Of a stretch of 64,000 nucleotides of DNA, positions 45,678-56,697 are shown piece by piece. The notes below the pieces were generated by a model. That model was not told the DNA's origin and searched no databases. It saw nothing but the letters and a program-made list of their open reading frames with translations. This DNA comes from Ephemerocybe angulata. Its lineage: Eukaryota > Basidiomycota > Agaricomycetes > Agaricales > Psathyrellaceae. The position numbers and the translations under genes are program-made. The first letter of the stretch is position 1, and each line of letters starts with the position of its first letter. Location of the stretch: NCBI GenBank assembly GCA_013368325.1, contig JAACJK010000109.1:62001-126000 (forward strand), written 5' to 3'.

Positions 45678-47103
45678 ATGGCGGAAGAGCAACGATCTGT
45701 GTATTTCGTAACACTGGGGATGTTCATCATCGATGAATTCGCTTTCGCAGATGAGGATGGTATTCCTACGGGAAAGGTCGTGTCGCCCCAGGAAAGTACT
45801 CTCATGCATCAGCTATGACACCCAGCTGAAATGGCTATGCCATACAGATAGGTGGAGGAGGAACGTATGCAGCGATAGGGTCCCGTATATGGTCAGTGTC
45901 CGTAGAATCGATCGCAGCCAACCACTATCACTTAAACCCGTCGGATCGTCATGGATAGGCTGCCCGCCGAACAGAATGCAATGGTTGTCGACAAAGGGAA
46001 AGACTTCCCGGAAGAGATTGAGAAACAGCTCCTTGGTTATGGACGCGCAATGTGGGCTTTCCGGCAACAGCCTGCGTCTGGCACAACTCGAGCACTTAAC
46101 TCGTACCTCGGGGAACACAGAAAGTGAGGATCGACAACACGGTTATTCGTGAATGACGACCAATTTGACCCGGTATTTCAGCTTTGAATATCTGACACCA
46201 CGCATTCGTATCACTCCCAAAGACCTCCCAAGCGTGGGCATCTCGAAGCCCGCCACGCTACATTTCATCTGCTCCCCGGCACGAGCTTCAGAAATAGTAT
46301 CAGAGGTCGAGCAAGTCGAGGGCTGGTCACCTACGATGATATATGAGCCCATACCGGTACGAATACTATCCACGACTGCCCACTTTTCACGTCAAGGCTT
46401 AGGATGACCTGAACAGGATAGATGCATTCCCGAGGAACTACCAGCACTCCGACGTGTCTTGCACGCCATCTCGATCCTCAGGTAGGTGTACGAGTCTCGC
46501 AACCCGTATCAGAAGTGACTGTCTCTGTAAAATTACAGCCCCAACGCAGAGGAAGCTTTGAGCATGTTGAGCATGCCATTGCCGCCGTCCAAGGCAGCAA
46601 TCGAACACGCAGCCGATACATTCCTCGGTTTCGGAGTTGGGCCAGAAGACACGGGGTTCGTAGTCATCAGGAGTGGTGGGCTGGGGGCATATGTGAAGTC
46701 CCGGTCTCGAGTGGGTGAATGGGTTGAGGCATATTGGTCTGAGAAGGACGAAAGGAAGATCGTTGACGTGACGGGTGTGTCCTCTTTTCTGCGCTCTTAG
46801 CTGGCACCTGACCGTTCCGATGCACAGGAGCTGGTAATAGCTTTTTGGGTGGGTTGGCGGCCGGTCTGCTTCTGAGCAAGGGGGATGTGCTGGAAGGTAA
46901 GTCACACCTTGAACTGACTACTTATATCGACTGGCTGACAAGTCCCAGCGGCATACTATGCCTCAGTCTCGGCTTCCTTTGTGATCGAACAGCAAGGTTT
47001 GCCAATTTTGTTGGAGAAGGACGGCGGGGCATCTTGGAATGGTGATTCCCCGCAGAGAAGAGTGGATGAACTGCGAAGTAGACACAAGAGAACGGATAAC
47101 TAA
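45678..47103 (+). CDS. PfkB-family carbohydrate kinase, Mak32-like
   Basis: Ribokinase-fold sugar kinase; the yeast relative Mak32 is needed for maintenance of killer dsRNA, substrate unknown. Exons 45678..45776, 45848..45891, 45959..46123, 46182..46356, 46417..46481, 46539..46774, 46828..46896 and 46949..47103 sum to 1008 nt, 335 aa. Motifs: VYFVTLGMFIIDEF, IGGGGTYAAIGSRIW, VVDKGKDFPEEI, MIYEPIPDRCIPEELP and the PfkB site DVTGAGNSFLGGLAAGLLL. The catalytic aspartate of the usual GAGD is Asn here (GAGN), as is typical of the Mak32 group. The first donor is uncertain: GTCGTG at 45777 is canonical, but the family pattern would favour keeping VVSPQ before IGGGG. Confidence 0.85.
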
Positions 47104-47174
47104 TAACACACATACTGGAAATAGATACTAATACAATCCCTCTAAACGAGCAGCCCCAGGATTCGTCGCGGCGG

Positions 47175-47827
47175 TCATTGCTGAGCGTTCTGGAATTTGG
47201 CCCGACTTGCTGCGAACAGCTCTTCCTGCTTCGCCAAAAGTTCTTCTTCCGTCAATCCAGATTGTTCAAGTTTCGAAACCTTCTTGTCTCGATCCTGCTT
47301 GGCTGGTTAATACAACGAAAAAGGAATTGCTGGCCGAACCCTCACCTTTTGCTGTGCTTTGTGGTCCTTCAGGACATCTTCTACTTCGGTCGTGAAGGAG
47401 TCAAACCCAAGGCGCTGTGAGGGTCTTTTAGTTGCCTGCATCCACAAGACTAACCAGGGTTTCCCTCACCTTCAGCGCCGTGATAATATGCTCTGGAGCA
47501 ATCGTCTTTTTCGACTCCTCTTCGCAGACATCGTTGGCTTCTGAAGAGATTAGATGAATGAATTCTTGAAAGGAAAAGGTTAGGCTTCTCATAGTTTATC
47601 CGTGCGCATGAATCGTGTTCACCTACACAACACTCAATGACCAAATCGCGGGTTTCTTTCGCGCAGGACACGTCATTGGGAAGCAATTCTGGAGGTTGAG
47701 ATAGTGAACATGATTGTGACGTCCAGTGCTGTTTGTGAGACTCACCCGAAATCATCTTCGCAACCGTTGCTTTGGGCAGTGAGAGCTCATCGTCAACAGC
47801 GCCGGCGAATGCCTCGCGGTCAGACAT
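47175..47827 (-). CDS. NCB2: Negative cofactor 2 beta (Dr1)
   Basis: Histone-fold subunit of NC2, which binds TBP on promoters and blocks TFIIA and TFIIB. Exons 47827..47746, 47688..47623, 47564..47470, 47414..47346 and 47294..47175 sum to 432 nt, 143 aa. The histone fold is clear: LSLPKATVAKMISELLPND, SCAKETRDLVIECCVEFIHL, SSEANDVCEEESKKTIAPEH and ALKRLGFDSF. A charged helix follows (KLEQSGLTEEELLAKQEELF), which closes over TBP. The partner NC2 alpha is not in the window. Divergent to SmF (146 bp) and convergent with the Mak32-like gene (71 bp between stops). Confidence 0.95.
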
Positions 47828-47973
47828 GTTGTAGCACAGTCTACAACGCTTGATGTGTGGAGGGTTGTCCCGTATCTTACCCTCCAAGAGAGCGTGGAGG
47901 TGAGATGAATGTGAATGTGCATTGTGCAAAACGGTCTATGAATTTAGAAGTCCGCACGTGCTCTTCAACCACC
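47828..47973. promoter_or_regulatory. Shared upstream region of NC2 beta and SmF genes
   Basis: 146 bp between divergent ATGs; both genes belong to nuclear gene-expression machinery, so co-regulation is possible but not shown. Confidence 0.4.
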
Positions 47974-48444
47974 ATGTCGTCGGTGGGTACTCGACCACTA
48001 GAGATATGCATAGGCCGCGCTGAGCATCCCTTCTATAGGTCAACCCTGTCAACCCCAAACCCTTCCTGCAGGAGCTCACCGGGAAGCCCGTCTACGTTCG
48101 CCTTAAGTGGGGATTGGAATATAAGGGTTTCCTCGTCAGTACTGATGGCTACATGAACCTCCAGGTGCGTCGCGTCTCATATTTCACTGTTTCCTGTCTG
48201 ATCGACCGCTTCAAGCTTGCGAACACGGAGGAGTTCCAGGACGGCAAGTCGAATGGTGCTTTGGGTGAAGTTTTCATTCGGTGCGTCTGCATCTATCTTC
48301 CATTGCCGACTACCTACTCAGTACTGATCTGCGATTTAGTTGCAACAACGTTCTCTACATAATAAGTCATCCTTTAACGCCAGCACTGCCATTATCTAAC
48401 CATCTGTGCACAGGGAAGCACCAGCAGAAGAGGAGCAGTCATAA
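47974..48444 (+). CDS. Small nuclear ribonucleoprotein F (SmF)
   Basis: Core Sm-ring protein of spliceosomal snRNPs. Exons 47974..47982 (only 9 nt: ATG TCG TCG), 48039..48164, 48216..48280 and 48340..about 48365, then a last exon from about 48414 or 48419 to 48444; about 86 aa. Sm1 motif: [27 protein letters not shown]; Sm2 motif: GEVFIRCNNVLYI. The last junction is not settled. The donor near 48366 (GTCATC) is weak, and joining to the first AG at 48413 breaks the frame, whereas the AG at 48418 restores it and gives an end TPAEEEQS. The family pattern would favour [10 protein letters not shown]. Confidence 0.88.
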
Positions 48445-48585
48445 TATCCGATACTTAGAGCTCGATTGCTTGAAGATCCAAATGCTTTCCGGCGAAAGGA
48501 CCATGCTGCAAGCCTTCTCTGTCAAATCCCTCGGTATGTCATCGGCGCCGCTCCTGGTCGGTAGACTCCGGATGATCCATTTGTA

Positions 48586-49630
48586 CAGTACCTGTACTAT
48601 CAATCACCTAGAGTTGCTCAACTTTTCTAAGATAACGGTACTGTAGACCCATTTCTCATCCGATTGGCGCGAAACTAGCTTCGAACAAGGGCATCCGATA
48701 GTATAGAAGGACTGTCTACTCAGAAATAGAATACCTGAGCGGAGGGTCACGAAAGACGTTGAAAACTCGGTTTTCACCGGGTTCTGTTCAACATTTGATC
48801 TCCCAGCCTACATCGCACTCCGTTCCTGGAACCTAGCGGAATCACCTGAAACTTTGCAAGGATGCTCCAGTGTGCTGCTCATGGGGCTCATAATATCCTC
48901 AAGATTTATGGGATTTTATTTGAATATTCGGTGAAGAGTTGAACAACTCTGGGTGATTGATAGTACAGTATTAGCGTTGGCGGGAGCTTCGCGGCAGGAA
49001 TTCCCGCGCGAGTGATCTCCGTTTCCGTCGGACTACTAAGAAAAATAGATATAAAACCCATAGAACTGGAGATTGGAGTTAAATACAGGAATTTGGAGGG
49101 TTGAATACTCTTACGGAATGGTCTCCACACATTCAGGGGACTCCAGAACACCATTTGAGCAACAAATGGTAGGATGGGAGCGTGCTTAGGGAGGTGGGGT
49201 CTCTAATTGCAAGGTTTTGGTGCCCTAAGGGCTCTTATCCTCCACTTCGCACCCTCTAAGTTCGTACAATTATTAATAACTATCTTATCTACGCTCCGTG
49301 AGATTCTGAGACTGCGAATAGACATGGAGAGGCCAAGAAATGCTGAAGAAACTGTAACCCCCCATCGCGGGAGTTTCTTTAGACTCCGCTTCGGAATTCT
49401 CCGAAAAGCCCCTAACTTCTGTCTTCCCCTCCAGAGCGCTTTCTGGACTCGTCCACGCCCATAAACACATTAAATATATATAGAACCTTTGTAGCAGCAC
49501 AGATATGGCCTTTAAACTGCCATATCTACGCAGGAAAGCGCGAGGGAGACACTCTGACTTTGGCCTACATCACACGCGCGGGACAATTTCTGCCGCGAAG
49601 CTCCCGCCAACCTTACAGTATACACTTGTC
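48586..49630. repeat. Nested inverted repeats
   Basis: Two separate inverted pairs. Pair A: plus strand 48590-48630 (CTGTACTATCAATCACC, AGAGTTG, TCAAC) recurs on the minus strand at about 48931-48968 with about three mismatches over 36 bases. Pair B: about 48965-49017 (GTTGGCGGGAGCTTCGCGGC) recurs inverted at about 49575-49622, with 20 bases identical and the flanks similar. Pair B encloses about 550 bp, with no coding frame. The arms are suggestive of a small non-autonomous DNA element or of two overlapping insertions. No target-site duplication was found. Confidence 0.6.
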
Positions 49631-50016
49631 TGCAAAAGCTGTATTATCAGGACCCACACTGTTTTGGCGCGCTTGGAATGAGGTAGTGATGGAGGGAAGC
49701 GTGTTTGCCGGAACGTTCTCATACATTCCGAAATCTTCTACACACCGCTACGATTTCGGGCCATTTGCAGTGGCCTCTAGAAAAGCTGTGAAGGTACGAG
49801 TCATATTATAGAGCGATAATTTAAAGGGCAAGACGCTGGCCCAAGGGAGCCTCAGCAAGCCTTCTCAGCGAGTTGTGCAGAATCAATATCCGACACTGCC
49901 ACCACGTGGCCGAGATCTGACTCCGCTCGAAATTTTGAAAACAAAAGTAGCTGCGGCACGGCGCTAGATTCCCCATTCCAAACACCCACCACACCCCACC
50001 ACACCCCACCACCACC
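49631..50016. other. Intergenic region with CACCC repeat
   Basis: Upstream region of the YBL028C-like gene. The last 36 bases before the ATG are a CACCC/CCACACC repeat (49982-50016). Confidence 0.5.
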
Positions 50017-50711
50017 ATGGCGAAGTCACTACGATCCAAAGTCAAGCGTTCTTTCCGCAACAAGAAACGAGAGGAAGGCGTCTATGCTGCAGTTCACGCT
50101 GCGCGATTGCAGCGACTCAACAGCAAGCTTATCGAGACGGCGAAGAAGGACGTTGATGGAGATGTGTCTCTAGACGCACCAGCAGGCGAAGAATCGGCGG
50201 ACGTACCAGGTTGGTTGATCAACGCTTTGGCATTTATGCCTTACCCTCAGGACATTCAACTTGAAGACCTGGCCTACCTTTCGGGCCACTGCGGCCCCAC
50301 CACCTTCGGGGTGTAAACCTGGTTGCGAACCCACACCCACCACCATGAGGCATTGGCCATTCATCATTGATTCTTCCACTCCTCGATTATTCCTCGTGGA
50401 TGGGCGACTCATTGACCATGCTTCTCTTTACAGCCGAGCAAAACGCCGCTGAAACGCAACCAGGTTTGTACTCCTTCATAAACTCAAGCAAAGCACTATT
50501 TATTTACCTACCAACCGCAACACCAGACGCCATGGCCATCGACGCTTCTGCTGACCCCAAGCGGATATCCACGTCTGGCCCCCGGAATTCAAGAAGAGTT
50601 GCGTGGAGAGAATCAAAAGGCATGGAGGGACGACCCGCTCTCAAAGCCATGAACCGCCAAGGAGGAGTCGCCGGGAGGAGAAAATCTGGAAAGTCACACC
50701 GAAGACGTTGA
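50017..50711 (+). CDS. YBL028C/UPF0642-like (DUF2423) nucleolar protein
   Basis: Small basic protein; the yeast relative associates with pre-60S particles. Exons 50017..50209, 50434..50463 and 50527..50711 sum to 408 nt, 135 aa. The hallmark N-terminus MAKSLRSKVKRSFRNKKREE and the basic C-terminus (GRRKSGKSHRRR) are both present, joined by a middle exon of only 30 nt (AEQNAAETQP). That short exon was accepted because both flanking introns are GT-AG and phase is kept. The alternative of skipping it also keeps the frame. Confidence 0.85.
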
Positions 50712-50867
50712 TTCTGCATTATTGTATTTTGTATTCTATGCCTGATTGTATGTTACCCCTCATTCTTATTACACGCATGGTTCTGAGCCCATTCATTATC
50801 AAAAGGTGTGAAGTCTTGGATATCGCCACGAATTAAAAGTAAGTTCAAAATAAGTTCAAAATAAGCA

Positions 50868-52784
50868 TCAAACAGCATTGGGACCCGGTGAAATGGGGGA
50901 TCCGAACTCAAACGACGAGCCCTTCTCTGACTCCTTCAGTGATCTGGTGTATGAGTTGCGGTGACTGTTCTCGGTGCCATGGTAAGGGGAGCTGGTCCCG
51001 GAAGTACTAATCGTCAATAAAGTGTGGCTCAGAAACCAATCCAATGCCACAGATCTTGGTATAAACTTACGGGAATTCGGCCATTGTGATATGTTCGGTC
51101 GTGACGTGAACCTCGGGTCGCGTTAAGGGCAACTTCTGTGGCTTGAACTTTGGAGGGTTGGGGTCGATCCTTCTTGGTGTGCTTGCGACTGCGGAATGTA
51201 TGTATAGGTCGTTACCCTTGAATGTCAGTAACCGCATGACTGCGCGGCAGGCCGCAATGGACCTTGAGTGGAAGTCAGTGCTTCGGTTCGCTGAGGGTGT
51301 TTGGGTGGAGGCCTACGTGATGGTGGCCGCGGGAATCTGCCATACCAGGGAGTCAGAACATAGCAGAGGTGTGCGGAAGGAAGACTCACAGTCGCGATCC
51401 TGGATACGAGTTTATCCATAAGCAGATAAACGGTGAACGAGGCAGGAATCTGACCTACACGTTCATAGATGCTATTAGACGGAGAAAACACGGTTAAAAC
51501 GTTAGGTCCAGAAATAACGACGTCGCCAACGTACGGTTCAGGTTTAAAATGCTCAACACCTAACGGAAGATCAACGGTTGTCCAATTATGAATGAAATCT
51601 GAGACTTACGGCTGGGACACAGTTCATCGAGAACGAGATCAAGAAATAGACCAGACCGTCCTGGAAAAGCATCCGCCAGAGCCCAGTCTTTGCTGTGGGA
51701 CGACCTAACAGCGCAACTGCCGTGAAAAGCAAAATTACAAGGTCGAATCCCATGGCTAAATCAAACACGCGTCAGTGGAGTATTCGCGGAGGAATAGAGC
51801 AAACTTACTGAAGAAGAAGGTCACATTGAGCAGGATTGAGTTAGTCTGCACGACGACACAGACTCCGTGTGTGGGATCCCACTCCGCCACGACGACGAAC
51901 ATAGTGCGGTAGAGAAGGGCCCAATGGGCAAGGCAAAGCATGCCGAGGATACCAACGATATACTTTTTACGATCCCAGAGGGCGATCCTACGTTAACATG
52001 AGAAAATGAATTGTCAATGGGACCAATTGTAAGATGACTTACGTTCGCAACATAAGACATGTGGATGCGCAAAGGATGGCCATATTGCCTGTCCACTGAA
52101 TTTGCGGTTAGGATACGTAGACAAACATGACAGATCCCAATCTTACTGAGTTGAAGGTAAAGAGTGCCTGGGGTCGTATCAGTAATCGCGCCTCAGAAGC
52201 CCTATGCAATGACACTCACTTGACAATTAATCTAGGTGCAATGCACGGTCCATGTTCAACCAGCCAAAGACCAAGTAGGAGAGGTGTTTTGCTCACGAGT
52301 GTGGTGACATTTAACGATATGATGCTGGGAGACATGATTCTCAGTCAACCGTGACGCGTCCAAGAAAACTAGCAAGGTCTAAAACTCACAGTCCAATGAA
52401 CGCGAAGAACATGCAATAGCGACATAGGAAGAAGAAAACTACGACCAGTTGATCGTCAGCCGACGGCACTTCCTTCCATCACATCGCTGGGTGCTTACCC
52501 TACGAAGTATGTAGACGTGATGGTCAGAACTGAGTCCCTGAAACATGATCGAGTGCACACAAACTCACCAAAGGCCAGTGGAATGCTCTGCGACGAGTAA
52601 GGAGCGACCACTCAAAGTCAGAAGTAACGAAGAGTTCCCAGACGTAGAGGCCGAAGAACGCGAAGATGATTTTTTGGAAAGCATCTAGGGAGGTATCGTC
52701 GGTGCCTGGTACACCTCGTAGATAGGACTAATCCAACGGACCTGACGCCCTTAGGATTTGAAGAGGATCTTTCCAGTCGACCAT
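50868..52784 (-). CDS. Multi-membrane mushroom-family protein with microexon cascade
   Basis: Membrane protein of 348 aa with about seven hydrophobic segments, from a family common in Agaricomycetes; function unknown. Sixteen exons: 52784..52742, 52684..52569, 52499 (1 nt), 52438..52390, 52324..52297, 52231..52220, 52167..52147, 52095..52043, 51987..51809, 51755..51610, 51559..51535, 51471..51459, 51399..51390, 51336..51317, 51262..51071, 51006..50868. They total 1047 nt, divisible by three only with the single-base exon. Membrane segments include IIFAFFGLYVWELFV, FFFLCRYCMFFAFIGL, MAILCASTCLMLR, YIVGILGMLCLAHWALLY, FDLVILLFTAVALL and GLVYFLISFSMNCVPAVL. The tail is cytosolic-looking, Ser/Pro-rich (GSPISPGPNAV). 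All introns are 50-69 nt GT-AG. Confidence 0.8.
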
Positions 52785-53814
52785 GGTGACAGGTATGCAG
52801 ACTCAATGACCTGGTGGGCTGGAAAGGGGCAGTTCGATGTTAGGAACTGCAGATGAAGGATGTGCATTGAGGACGTACGAACACAAGCCAGGGTGGGGGA
52901 GAATGAGGTGGCCGGGCTCTAATCTCGAGTCGAAGATGGGTGACCACATATAAAGGAGCTCTCAACAACTCTAAAGTTCCCGATCACAGCGATTCCTTCT
53001 GACATCTATCTGAGTTAATACCCAAGCGCCAGTACGCCTTTGAGGAAGGCTTTTCCGTTACGGCATCTGGACAACTGATTGCGGAGTTGGAGAGGACGGC
53101 CCAGGGGTCATCTACGCCGGCAGTTCGCTTCCAATCCACCATGTTGTGCGGCATTCGAGGGACCTAACGTGGTTTTACTTCAGACCAAAATCCCACTGAC
53201 ATGACAGTCCGTTCTTAGACAGGGTTAAACAATCGATGATTCCCATCACTGGATACCGACTGCAACCAAGTGCCTTACCGCAAACGTTTGCATATGAGTT
53301 CCTTCTTGCTAACGAATTATCAGAGAGGGTAGACTTCCGAAGATTAAGAGGCTACTGGATATCTAGCGGTAATTAGCGTTGCAACGGGTGAGGAAGCGAA
53401 GGAGCTTTACCGGAGGACACAGTCTCGACGGTGGACATAAGATTGCTTAACACAACCTCCGCTGAAAATAATGCCGTTCCGGGGCGATTTACAGCCTCAA
53501 ACGACTACGCCGCGTTAAGTCGCCGGGGAGAGAGAGCTGCGCTATGGTGGCCGTGTGCTAGGCGGTAATTGAAGAACATGACACAACCGCTTCTCAGAAG
53601 CACGAAGGCCATACAGGGGAAAGGCGACGTGCGGTACATACGTCTGCATGTCCTCATTTGAGTCTTATTGGCGTTTAAACGCTTGGTTCATGGCATTTCA
53701 ATGACCAAGAACTGGGTTCTTAGGGCTGAAGGCAGCCAAAAGGATGCATCTAGTACCTGTCATATTGTTCAATAACCGCAACTGTCGAAAGACTCCAAAT
53801 TAAAATAACGTAGT
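52785..53814. other. Intergenic region
   Basis: About 1 kb between the multi-membrane gene start and the Erb1 stop, both on the minus strand. No gene is supported. A 12-bp palindrome (GCGTTTAAACGC) lies at 53671-53682. Confidence 0.5.
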
Positions 53815-56483
53815 CTAGCTGCACCATACCGCCACTGTCCCGTCTGCTCCGGCACTGGCGAGCCATGGCTGCTTGGGGTTCCACTTGACCTGGAGAACTC
53901 CAAGGCCGTCGGTAATTTGGTGGCCCCTCAAGATTTTCAGCGGCACGATGAGAGGGTCCGTCATGAGGTCGTTGTACACTCGTGAATGGAATATCTGAAT
54001 GGAGCCGTCGTCTGAAGCAGAGGCAAATAGGGGATATTTGGGATGGAAGTGGAGTGAACGGATCGCTCGAGAGTGATACCTGCCGTGTGTCAGGATTCTA
54101 GTCAAATAGAGATGCCATAGAGAGACGTACTTCAGGACCTTGTAAGGCTTTTCGCTCAACTCCAGATCGAACCAGCAAAGCTTTCGATCGTAGCCTCCGA
54201 CAATAAGGTGGTCGCCAGACGGGTGGACGTCCATGCATGAGATCCAGCGAATACCAGGCATCAGAGTCTTGATAAGCTTTTGCTCTGCAAGATTGTACAG
54301 GCGGACGTATTGTTGAGTCTACGATGGAAAGTGAGAACGCAAGCGATGAGGCGGGAATGAGACTGTAATTACAGCAACGAAGAAGTGTGGCATCGTTGGG
54401 TGGAATAGCACTAGCTGGACAGCACCCTTGATTTTCCGGAACGGTGCTTGCGAGTGTCGTTTGCTAAGTTGATGAATCCAAACAGCGTTTTGCGTGGCTC
54501 CGCCAGTCGCTACACAAAATCAATTTAGCCAATACAACGCCAAGAGTCTGGTTTTGGATACTTACAGACGCTGGCGAAATAGTCGCCCTTTTTGTGCCAC
54601 TGTAATTGAGTGGGGACACCAGAAGAAGGAGGGAGGGTCAAAGAGAGGATGGGCTTGTCGTTCGACCATGAGCTGACTGAAGTCGACGTCCACTTGACTG
54701 GCGACGGAGTTGGTCCCGCGGAAGGTAATGCTGAGGGTGCGAGGAGGGCGTGGGTTTGGGCGAGAGTAGTGCTATCCACATTGGGAGGGATGAGGAAGTG
54801 TATCGCCTCTTCACTGGAGCTCGAAGTCAATAAAACGGCACATGGGAATATGAATGCGGCTTACACTCCAACAGCGAAATACGACACATCTTGGCGGGGA
54901 GCCCATTCGATGGAACCAATCTTGCCCTCGAATTTCCAACGCTTGACTTCGCAGCCAACGTTGACCTCCCACAAGCTAACAACACCATCCTCATCTCCAC
55001 TGGCGGCCCAGTTGCCGTCAGGGCTGATAGACACGCAACGAGCACGGCCCTTGGGATGCCTGATATTCAGGCTCTTGTAGTTCGGGAAGGGCCTGAGGCT
55101 GCTTGGGCTAGGAAGCTTGGGAATGAGCGACGTAGGATCGATGTTCAACTTTGTCCGCTGGATTCTAGGTGCGAGATAGAGATCCAACTGTCGGTTGAAG
55201 CGCTCCTTGATGAACTGGTCGTAAGCCGGAACGAGCCTCAAGGAGGTGAACTTCTGAGGCATGAAATCGCGTTCTCTGTCCTCAGCATCTTTTGATTCCC
55301 ATTCCTTCCGCTCTCCCTCGGTCATCAGGTATTCCTCAGGCGGGTTGTAGGATTCGGCGTTGGTGGGGAGGGCGCGCTTGGGGGCAGGTAAAGCAGGTGG
55401 GGCGGAAGTGGAGGGTTCGGACGACCATATTGAGTATACTTCGTATTTTGAGGTGGTTTTAGGTTTTTGACCAACGATACGCCCTGCACGGATGGCTCGG
55501 ACAATTTTCATGATCTGAAGGTAACCAGTGAAAAGACATTCAGGGAGAGAATGGTGGACAGTACCTTCTGCTTCTCCCATTTACTTCTCACCCACCGACG
55601 TTTGGGCTCGGGAGCCGCCGACAAGGGCATAATCTCCTCCTTGCCTTTCCCGGTAAACCATTCCACCATAGGTTCATAAGGATCGTAGTTCTCGTCAGGG
55701 TTTTCACCAGCGTAGAGCCGCTTGATGATATCCAACTCTTCCGAACTCAAGGGCTTCTCCTCTTGGGAAGTTTTATCGAAAGCACTCGTCCTAAGTTCGC
55801 CAGTCAGTCAACTAAAGTGGAGGGGAAGGCGGGAGTTTCGCGCACCATGCACTTGGGTCGTCGACAGTAGCAAGGAACTTGTCCAACTCGTCACCGCGAG
55901 CAGGTCGGAGGACGCGTTTGCCATTGATATCATATCCGATATGAGGCATATCGTCGTACCAGTGCATAGGTACATCGCCGACTCTGTTGGTCGCCTTAGC
56001 TGGGTATGTCAATGCCGTTCTTTCATCGAGGAGCGATGAACATACCTCTTCTGTGGACGAATCTGAATCGTAGTCTGGTTCAATCTCTGGGTAGACCTTC
56101 TTAGGTTGGCCAGTGATGTCCGATATCACGGTTTTGGCTTTGGGGAATATGTGATAGTCGGATTCGACCTCTGAGTCTTCCTCGGTGCTTCCTTCCTCCT
56201 CTTCCTCCTCATCTTCTTCGTCTTCTGACAGGCTTTCATCTTCATCTTCATCATCACCGTCCTCATCGTCCTCCTCGCTGTCGCTTGCAGCATCTATTTC
56301 CGGGAACTCGTCGACTTCACCATCGTCGGTATCATCTTCGGGGTTATAGTCGTCGCCATCTTCGTCGTCGGTAAGCATTTCCAGGCCGGAAAGCTTCAGG
56401 GTGACCGGTGCAACAGCTGGAGCATCGTCCTTCTCCGTGTGCTTGCGTTTCACAGAGGTTTTCTTGGGATTGGGATTCGCCAT
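53815..56483 (-). CDS. ERB1: Ribosome biogenesis protein Erb1/BOP1
   Basis: Nucleolar WD-repeat protein of the PeBoW (Nop7-Erb1-Ytm1) complex, needed for 27S pre-rRNA processing and 60S assembly. Exons 56483..56046, 55994..55846, 55790..55565, 55514..54865, 54813..54566, 54509..54373, 54318..54131 and 54079..53815 sum to 2301 nt, 766 aa. A long acidic region (residues about 40-120) precedes the BOP1-N domain: [45 protein letters not shown] and [17 protein letters not shown]. The beta propeller follows, with [54 protein letters not shown] and a final [10 protein letters not shown]. Divergent to Arp4. Confidence 0.95.
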
Positions 56484-56697
56484 TACGAGCTCGGGAAGCG
56501 CCCTGAGCGCGAAAATCTGGAGAGGGAAACTTTGAAAAGTCCACGTGAGCGGCTTCAGTTGTGAGACCGGCGGCGCCATCAATAAACAGAAGCAAGCAGC
56601 GCATCGGCTGTTCGAACATTCCAAAGCTCCTGCAGCTTGGACGATCAGAGGCCTTAAGCGCGTATATTTTCTCGCATACCCATACAGCGCGCACAAC
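56484..56697. promoter_or_regulatory. Shared upstream region of Erb1 and Arp4 genes
   Basis: 214 bp between divergent start codons; carries both promoters. Confidence 0.4.
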
